Positions 57,201-64,000 of a DNA stretch of 64,000 nucleotides are shown one piece after another. The position numbers and the translations under genes were made by a program. The stretch covers positions 92,310,947 to 92,374,946 of the forward strand of contig CM073590.1 in NCBI GenBank assembly GCA_037074705.1, in the 5' to 3' direction. Source of the DNA: Zhengitettix transpicula (lineage: Eukaryota > Arthropoda > Insecta > Orthoptera > Tetrigidae). Numbering within the stretch: the stretch's first letter is position 1; every line of letters starts with the position of its first letter. The notes beneath the pieces were generated by a model that did no database searches, was not told the origin of the DNA, and saw nothing but the letters and a program-made list of their open reading frames with translations.

Positions 57201-59631
57201 ATTAAACTTGAATTAATTTGGGGCGTGTTCTTCTGCGCTACACAATATGTCCAACAATAAAATGTAAATTACATTATCAAATTACATATTTCGCATTTGT
57301 GATAAAATTGTGTATTCATAATAACGAAAAATTATTATAATGAAAATATGTAAGTCTGATTGAAAATATTACGGTACTTGTCAAAATAGAAGAAAAATCT
57401 CTTCTCTCTTGCATTCTGTAAAACTGCTAGGTATACTGGAAATTTTCTTTGTTACCCTATTTATTTTTTTATTTTTAGGGAACGTTATAACCGGTATAGT
57501 GGTTAAATTCGACGAAAACGTCCTTTCCTCATCGATTATTTTTATACCTCATTCTATAATTTACATAAACTTCAATACCAACATTTTACATCAGCGAAAT
57601 TTATTTTACATTAACTTTCTTTTCCACAATGCTTTGTAGTACCGATGATAAAATCCTCAGAATTAAAATCCTTAAAATTATAATTTTTAATTCACTTAAC
57701 GAAATGCCGTACTGAAATAACACCATATATAGACAGCGAATTTTGAGAATTCTTAAAAAAATATCTAGTTCGGTAATGACAGAAGGATAATGCTTTTTCA
57801 ATTGCAAGATCGTGACTATAAATAAATATAATGGCCAAAAAGTTATAACAATTTTAATATCAATTTTTTTCCTAATTTGGGACGTTTTTATTGTTTATTC
57901 AGCATGATTATAACAAAGAGGTGAAAGCTTCCGACTATTTATTTAATAAAGTTAAAAACTTGGAGACTGTTTTTGGTTTTTTCTACTCATCAACGTCTAC
58001 GTCAACAGTCGTTTTTACCATAATAATTTTGTATTAATATGATTGTATAAAATATGTTCGAAAATTATTTAATATTATAGAAAATAATTTTGAATAAAAT
58101 TTAAAGTGCATAGTCTGGATTACATGCTAGTTATAAATAAAACGAGATATAACAGAGTTTCATAAACTTTTTGCGATAAGGCATAATTTATGCCAATTAT
58201 TTCCTTTATTCCGTAAAGTAGATATTTGACTGTAAAATAAAAAATACTGCTCTATTGTTGACTTGAAGTATTTTTGATAAGTCCTCTTCATAGGGGTGAG
58301 GGATGGAATTCGTAAATCAGGGTGCGCTGAACAGCTGACAATTGCAGGTGGGCTTTTAGCCTGCAAATATTGTGGTTGGCTGCGTAGGTGGCAATTAAGC
58401 ACGCCACGTTAGGCAGCAGATACATTTTGGTGCAACAGTCAGTGACGGGAAACTATACGCCCAGAGTTGCTAACGGATCCATCACGTATGTGTACTGTAG
58501 CAATGTCCGTACACATTGTGTAAAACAGTCAGTTCAAATGTGATGTAGATAATGACCAACGTAAATATTCCTCGAGGTTAATAGCTGATGAACATTAAAC
58601 AATGACAATTGCTCATTAAATTTGGGGATTTACCGAAAACATATCCAGTAAACATGGCGTCCATTACGATCAAACTTTTATAAAACAAGAAATTCGTTGC
58701 TCCGAGAATGGTTTGTGAAATATCGACTTGTTTATAGCAACATCACGAACCTACTCGAACAGCGAACGAATTTGGGATGTACCAAATAAATGTGACAAAT
58801 AATACTACAGAATCTTTTTAAACTGGAACATTTTCCATATTTATTACATCAAAGTTATTGAATCACTGTAAGTCACTTGCTTATAAGTAGACTGTATTTA
58901 ACAGATCCTTCTGTATGAATTAAATGCCAGTTTCACGAATTATTAAAGACAAATTAAAATTTCTTAATTCATCCTTCACTCCTAAGAAATGTAACACTGA
59001 AATTAATTACGGTTAAAATTTATATTCTTTTGACTAGTTCATTTTATGGTTTATAAATATTTATTCAAAAATTCAATCAAAATAAATATATTTTTTCTGT
59101 GTTCATATTTTTCTAATACAATCGGAAAACTTTTTTAGTGGTACTCTTTCAAAAATACAATAAAGTATACGTAAGTATATATTTATTTACAAAATAATTT
59201 GAATTACGATTCAAATTTAATTAGCATTTTTATTCTTTTATAGAAAGAGTGAGCCATGGTTTTGTAATACAAAATAATAATTCTATCTTGTGGGATTTTA
59301 AGAAAAATCGCGGTTTTATAAAAACTAAAAAAACAATTTAATTCCATTTCATAAGAAATTTTATGGCAGCTCAGTAGTTGGCTTACAAAATTTTCCGAAT
59401 TCTAATGGAATACTTCTCCGTGATAAGCGCCGTCAGGAAAATAAGTTTCGGAGTCCTCTGCTTCGTTGTCATGTTTCGTAGTTCATTTTCTTTCTCTTAA
59501 AGGGCTATGGGACAGAATCTTTTCCCCTTGTTTCTCTCGGTGCCTTACTGTGCGTGTAAGAACAGTGCTACCATCGCAACATGTTCCAGATTAAGCAGAT
59601 TTTCTCTGTTTTTTACACCGCGTTTCCTCAC
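57201..59631. other. unassigned AT-rich stretch
   Basis: No gene or shared repeat recognised. Short open frames (57409-57807, 58160-58402) lack domains. Confidence 0.4.
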
Positions 59632-59822
59632 CTGAAATAACTCGTCATCCCCTTTACCCACGTTGGTGAGTCGTTTTTGACCAGCTTGCCAATAAACTCC
59701 AAATATTTGTGTTTATCGGCGGGTTGGACCCGACCATTATTATTAAATGTCTGAAGGGCACTTTGCATCTCTTTTAAGGACAATTTGGAATTTTTTTTCC
59801 GGAAAAATTGCAACACACAAAT
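59632..59822 (-). CDS. candidate internal exon, unknown protein
   Basis: 191 bp flanked on the minus strand by a pyrimidine-rich acceptor (CAACAATTTTTTAATAG, AG at 59823-59824) and a consensus donor CAG|GTGAGG (GT at 59630-59631). Phase 0 in, phase 2 out. The encoded 63 residues include SLKEMQSALQTFNNNGRVQP and KHKYLEFIGKLVKNDSPTWV, then KGMTSYF. The segment is GC-richer than its flanks and reads like a genuine helical, mixed-charge protein segment. I do not recognise the family. It is on the same strand as the Sidestep exon but about 30 kb upstream of it and does not look like an Ig domain or signal peptide, so it may belong to another gene. A decayed transposon is the alternative. Confidence 0.4.
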
Positions 59823-59864
59823 CTATTAAAAAATTGTTGAAAACATAAAAAGTGTGTATTAGAT

Positions 59865-59930
59865 GTAGATGAAATAGCCAATAAACAGACAAAATAAAGT
59901 GATAAAATAGTCACTACAATATGTTTCTGA
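59865..59930 (-). mobile_element. Penelope-type terminal fragment
   Basis: AATAGCCAATAAACAGACAA, AATAAAGTGATAAAATAG and ATATGTTTCTGAAATG keep the order of the terminal block seen at 46.1 and 26.8 kb. The GAAACGTT core has decayed to GAAACATAT on the minus strand. Confidence 0.45.
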
Positions 59931-60184
59931 AATGCTTTATATTTTCGACAAGTACTGATAAATCGTAAGAGCTATAGCAATGACACCCGCCAGGTAGTTT
60001 AAATGAAACTAATGGCACATGACACTAAAATAATAAAAACTATTCAGCGAGTTTGGACGTTTAATGAGTTAAGGAATTACGGTTAACTATATTTTTGAAA
60101 ATTTTAAGAATATTTGACTCATTGTTCTAGAAAAATAATTGTCCAAATGTAGATTTAATATTAGTTATGGTAATATATTAATAG

Positions 60185-61883
60185 AGCAGATATATCTTCA
60201 AAAAGGGTTCACCCACCGACGCATCAAATTACAGACCAATTTCTCTACTTCCGATATTTTCAAAAATACTAGAAAAAATTTTACACAAAAAGTTACTTGA
60301 ATTCTTGACGAAGTATAAAGTAATTACTCCTGCTCAACACGGCTTCCTCAAACAAAAATCCACGAGCACCGCTATGTACGAGTTTATTCAGAGTATACAA
60401 AATTCCCTTGATGAAAAACTGAAGGTAGCCGGAATTTTTGCTGATCTCTCGAAGGCATTTGATCTTGTAGATCACAGCATACTCCTCCAAAAATTAGAAT
60501 ATTATGGGATCAGAGGCAACGCTTTGGCACTCTTTGAATCTTATCTCAACAATCGGAAACAGAAGGTAGCCTTAAAAAACAAAGCTGGTGAGGTGCACTT
60601 GTCAGAATGGGAGGGCATTTCTTGTGGCGTGCCTCAGGGCTCAATATTAGGTCCCCTGCTTTTTCTTTTGTATATTAACGATCTTCCAGAATATATGGAC
60701 CCTATAAAATCTGTCTTATACGCAGATGACACTAATTTGTTAATTACGGACATTGATTTAAATAATCTCAATGCGAAGATTGAGACTGCATCTAGAGACC
60801 TAAATACTTGGTTCGCCGCCAATAAATTAACACTCAATGTACAGAAAACTAAGTTAGTTCGTTTTACAACAGAAACCAGCAACATCGTAACGGATAAGTT
60901 CTCTGATCATGCGACTTTCCTCGGCTTGCAAGTCGACATGAAATTAAAATGGAACTTGCACATTGATCGCCTCGTGCGCAAACTTAGTTCTGTTTGTTAC
61001 TCATTGAGACTATTGACGCAACAAGTTGATACCAAAACTGCTTCAGTAGTCTACTTTGCCTACTTTCATTCACATATGTGTTACGGTATTGCCAACTGGG
61101 GCAATTGTTCTCGTAGTGTGGATGTCTTCAAACTGCAAAAACGAGCCATTAGAATTATATCAGATTCAGATGCTAGAGAAAGCTGCAGGCCGCTGTTCAA
61201 AAGACTCCATATTCTGACTCTACCTAGCGCTTACATATTAGAAATACTAAAATTTGTTAAACGCAACATGAACCTTTTTGCAAGTAACGGGGACAATCAT
61301 GGCTATGACACAAGAAACCGTTCAGTTCTTAGGTCTGACAAGCACAGCCTCAGTCTCTATGAGTCTAGCGTTCATTATTCCGGTATCGCACTATTTAACA
61401 GCCTTCCTGATCATGTAAAGAACATCAACAACTACAACTTATTCGTAAAGGAGTGTAAAACTTACCTTGTCAATGGAACTTATTACTCCGTACACGAATT
61501 TTTGAATCGGTCTGACATTCGTTGAACTGCCTTGCCTACAAAATTGCCGAATATGCTATAAATATGTAAATAGTTTGTCCAGTTTTCCCCTTTTGGTTCT
61601 GTTTTCCTGCCTCTGCTTTCTGTTTTAGTAAATATCTATGACGACATCCCTCCGTTCCTAGCGACAGGAGATTAATACCAGGAAGTGATTTGTGTCGTGT
61701 GCGTGTTTCCTAAAAATAGTGTGTATGATTGTAGTGACTAGACTAATATAAACAGATATGAATTTTTGTGTGTGTTTTTGTGTATTATAAGTTTATATGC
61801 ATTTTATCTACTGTACATTTGTGACGAATCCTATTTCCTCTTTAGAGGGCTAATGGTGAATAAATCTATCTATCTATCTTCAA
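60185..61883 (+). mobile_element. 5'-truncated non-LTR retrotransposon (LINE)
   Basis: Covers the reverse transcriptase C-terminal two thirds, a 3' UTR and a 3' terminal (TCTA)n run (61865-61878) after GAATAAA. The endonuclease and the upstream part of the reverse transcriptase are missing, as is usual after incomplete target-primed reverse transcription. TATCTTCAA occurs at both 60193-60201 and 61875-61883 and may be a target-site duplication, though the left copy overlaps coding sequence. The intact frame suggests a fairly recent insertion. Confidence 0.85.
60188..61525 (+). CDS. LINE reverse transcriptase, 5'-truncated ORF2
   Basis: The open frame runs from just after a stop at 60182 to TGA at 61523-61525, about 445 codons without interruption. 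The first in-frame ATG is at 60305, but homology clearly begins earlier (FKKGSPTDASNYRPISLLP, from about 60197), so that ATG is not the natural start. Counting from that ATG: FADLSKAFD at 45-53 (motif A), GVPQGSILGP at 108-117 (motif B) and YADD at 139-142 (catalytic motif C). Then come a thumb region and a C-terminal domain with HMCYGIANWG and LQKRAIRIIS, typical of Jockey/CR1-type LINEs. The catalytic aspartates are present. The apurinic endonuclease half is missing, so the copy is not autonomous. It lies 360 bp from the candidate exon on the opposite strand. Confidence 0.85.
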   Translation, partial: RYIFKKGSPTDASNYRPISLLPIFSKILEKILHKKLLEFLTKYKVITPAQHGFLKQKSTSTAMYEFIQSIQNSLDEKLKVAGIFADLSKAFDLVDHSILLQKLEYYGIRGNALALFESYLNNRKQKVALKNKAGEVHLSEWEGISCGVPQGSILGPLLFLLYINDLPEYMDPIKSVLYADDTNLLITDIDLNNLNAKIETASRDLNTWFAANKLTLNVQKTKLVRFTTETSNIVTDKFSDHATFLGLQVDMKLKWNLHIDRLVRKLSSVCYSLRLLTQQVDTKTASVVYFAYFHSHMCYGIANWGNCSRSVDVFKLQKRAIRIISDSDARESCRPLFKRLHILTLPSAYILEILKFVKRNMNLFASNGDNHGYDTRNRSVLRSDKHSLSLYESSVHYSGIALFNSLPDHVKNINNYNLFVKECKTYLVNGTYYSVHEFLNRSDIR

Positions 61884-63180
61884 TTAAGTATGTGAGTATG
61901 TTCTCTGCAGAAAACTGGGTGATTTATCATCAGCATTCGATTGCTAGAAAATTTATTTAAACCAGTGACATCCTGTAATGTAGTACGTCATTGCAAGTAA
62001 AATGAAGAATACTTTATAGACACCGAAGCCTAATCAATAGGTTTTCAAAATGTGCCTCTACCAACTCGCAAGGTCGATAATAGAAATAATAAAACATGAA
62101 TACTAAGCCTTATGTGTTTGTTTTTGGAGGATTACGATCAATATGGCCACGGAAATAAACACGTCAAATTTGTAAGTCGCCTACAAGTAGGAAATAAATA
62201 CAAACACAAAATACCCACAAATCCAATTTTCAATGTACGCATTTATCTTATATCATTATATCAGATTTTTTTAGGGATTTTTTCATTTATTATTAAGTAC
62301 TTGAGTGAGTGATATCACTGGAATAAAGAAACAATATTGTGAGCAACTCTTTAAAGTTTTATGAATTCATCTGGTGAAATGCAGCATTTAAAGTTTATAT
62401 TGGAGTTTTTAACGAAGTTCCAAGTTGGAGAGAGCTTTTTTCCCCCACACCACTTTACTGTATACCTCTTCATATTGTTAGTTCATCAGATCGACAATTT
62501 ATAATTGGCTCCTGCAGAAGAAGAGGTTTCATTTTCTTACACACCATTGGACTTCTCAGAAGACAGTTAGCGGATGGATTAATTAAACTTTCATACAATA
62601 TTCATAACTTCTTATCCAGCAGATCTTCTGAGTATCTGTTTTCAATTCCTCTTCAGATTTATTATTCGAAGCCACCACGTAGCTGTTTTAATAAGTTCGA
62701 GGGTTATTATGACAGAACAAAATTTGGTACGCCTGCTCGATCTGCTTATTTCGGTGTAAATATGGGACTCGAATGATGTTAATATGTTAAAAAAAAAATC
62801 TCCCGTTATAATCCACGTTTTACTACACAATTTATTAAATATTGGCTTAATTCTATACTTATTAGTGTTTACCAATGCTTATTACTATTTGAATTTATGT
62901 TAACATGTAATATTTAAACACTATTTTATTTTCACGTCTGTTTTAACAATCAGATATATTTAACGACCACTAATTGACCACTAAAATTGTCTTTTATCAT
63001 GAAATCTTGAATTACTTACAGAAATATTTTGTGTTAAGTAAAGATTTATGATCATTTATTATTTCTATAAATATATTTTCATACATAAATTAAAAGCGCA
63101 TTTAAAAATTCAGGTTTAAAAAATTAATTTTTTTATTTTTACCACACACACTCACACTATATGTATTGTGTAATACATAA
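61884..63180. other. unassigned AT-rich stretch
   Basis: Nothing recognised apart from short AT-rich runs. Confidence 0.4.
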
Positions 63181-63593
63181 ATATTTAAACAATTTAAAAT
63201 GAAACAGTGCCCCACGTTGGTGCATCAAAAATGTAGTATATAAGAATGAAAGTACAATTAAATAAACAAAATGAAAATATGCCACACGTTGATGCGTGAA
63301 TTTAAATTATTTTAACTTTTAAAAGAATAGGATGTTCATAAATAGGACTTTTAGTTAATTAAACAAACACATTAATTTATTAACATTCTATTCATTTAAA
63401 AATTTAAATTGACGCGTCAACGTTAGACATATTTTGATTTTGATTATTTAATTGTACTTTCATTCTTATATAGTACATGTTTGTTACACAGACGTAGGGC
63501 ACTGTTTTATTTTAAATTGTTTAAACATTCTTATATACTACATTTTTGGCTTCACCAACGTGGGGCCCTGTTTCATTTTAAATTGTTAAAAAA

Positions 63594-63595
<2 letters not shown>
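63181..63595. repeat. long imperfect palindrome of primer-binding-site-like units
   Basis: Minus-oriented units at 63208-63228 (TGCCCCACGTTGGTGCATCA) and 63280-63297 (GCCACACGTTGATGCGTG) face plus-oriented units at 63409 (TTGACGCGTCAACGTTAGAC), 63483 (GTTACACAGACGTAGGGCAC) and 63546 (TTGGCTTCACCAACGTGGGG). The intervening spacers match too: TTGTACTTTCATTCTTATAT and CTGTTTCATTTTAAATTGTT occur in both arms in opposite orientation. The symmetry centre is near 63355-63365. No LTR lies between the arms. Confidence 0.75.

Positions 63596-63624
<29 letters not shown>
63596..63624. repeat. (AT)n microsatellite
   Basis: About 14 AT units ending the palindromic array. The sequence to its right (63625-63900) is unassigned. 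Confidence 0.95.
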
Positions 63625-63626
<2 letters not shown>

Positions 63627-63914
63627 GTGGAATGTCAGTTATGATAATTTAAATTTTTGTTTACTAGCTGGAGTATAGGAAGAAAAATAAAGATGATGTA
63701 ATATTTTTGTGATAGTTAATGTCTCTGTGATCGATTGTTGAGGAGAGGAGATCTTTGGTGTATATACAAAGGAGAAATAAAATTGTAGATTTGAATGCTG
63801 ACTAGCTAGTAATCCAAAATACGGGCAAAAATATATCACAATATATTGTAATAAATACATGATAATCTATTTATTTAAATTATATAACAAAAGATTATTT
63901 AATTAATGTTACAA

Positions 63915-64000
63915 TTAATTTGCCCTACGTTGGCACGCCGAAATTTAATTAATAAAAAAAGATTGATTTAATTTGCCCCACGTTGTTGACCAAATTGTAA
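63915..64000 (-). repeat. primer-binding-site-like units at the window edge
   Basis: Minus-strand matches to the tRNA-Lys complement at 63921-63940 (TGCCCTACGTTGGCACGCCG) and 63973-63990 (TTGCCCCACGTTGTTGAC), about 52 bp apart. By analogy with 21.9, 23.2 and 48.9 kb they should follow an LTR in minus orientation beyond position 64000. Confidence 0.6.

Overview
This is eukaryotic nuclear DNA, AT-rich and crowded with degenerate retroelements, microsatellites and hairpin repeats. There is no operon structure and no long cellular ORF. The only confident host coding sequence is one 133-bp minus-strand exon at 29817-29949 with consensus splice sites. It encodes the first half of an immunoglobulin V-type domain of the Sidestep (side) cell-adhesion family, which is known from arthropods. 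The window therefore looks like part of one or more very long introns or intergenic DNA of a large insect genome. A cockroach or termite is my best guess from the repeat style; that is inference. A second, unidentified candidate exon lies at 59632-59822 on the minus strand.

Layout. 1-11 kb: hairpin repeats (1586-1718, 2727-2856) and three copies of a dispersed 'family A' repeat (3.9-5.5 kb), two direct and one inverted. 14.3-19.5 kb: Penelope-like (PLE) fragments containing an almost perfect 194-bp duplication at an exact 500-bp offset, two copies of a second dispersed repeat ('family B'), and a 146-bp MITE-like palindrome. 19.5-24.3 kb: a cluster of four LTRs in both orientations, each abutting an (AT)n tract. 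24.4-31.5 kb: hairpins, a tRNA-derived SINE, the Sidestep exon and a deleted mariner. 33-43 kb: mostly unassigned, with an old LTR-like stretch, GC-richer islands and hairpin motifs. 45.6-49 kb: a family A copy, a PLE fragment with an open GIY-YIG endonuclease frame, and another LTR. 51.6-53.3 kb: SINE copies and a further LTR. 60.2-61.9 kb: a 5'-truncated non-LTR retrotransposon with an intact reverse transcriptase frame. 63.2-64 kb: inverted arrays of primer-binding-site-like motifs running off the window end.

The most unusual signal is in the LTR family. Downstream of at least three LTRs the tRNA-Lys-type primer binding site (consensus TGGCGCCCAACGTGGGGC) is not single but repeated three or four times at roughly 60-bp spacing. 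At 63.2-63.6 kb such units form a long head-to-head palindrome. A second theme is a set of palindromic repeats carrying CTGANGA...GAAACGT(C/T) motifs. These resemble the hammerhead-ribozyme-like termini reported for Penelope-like elements, and one lies directly downstream of the GIY-YIG frame.

No CRISPR array, rRNA, true tRNA gene or bacterial-type system was seen.
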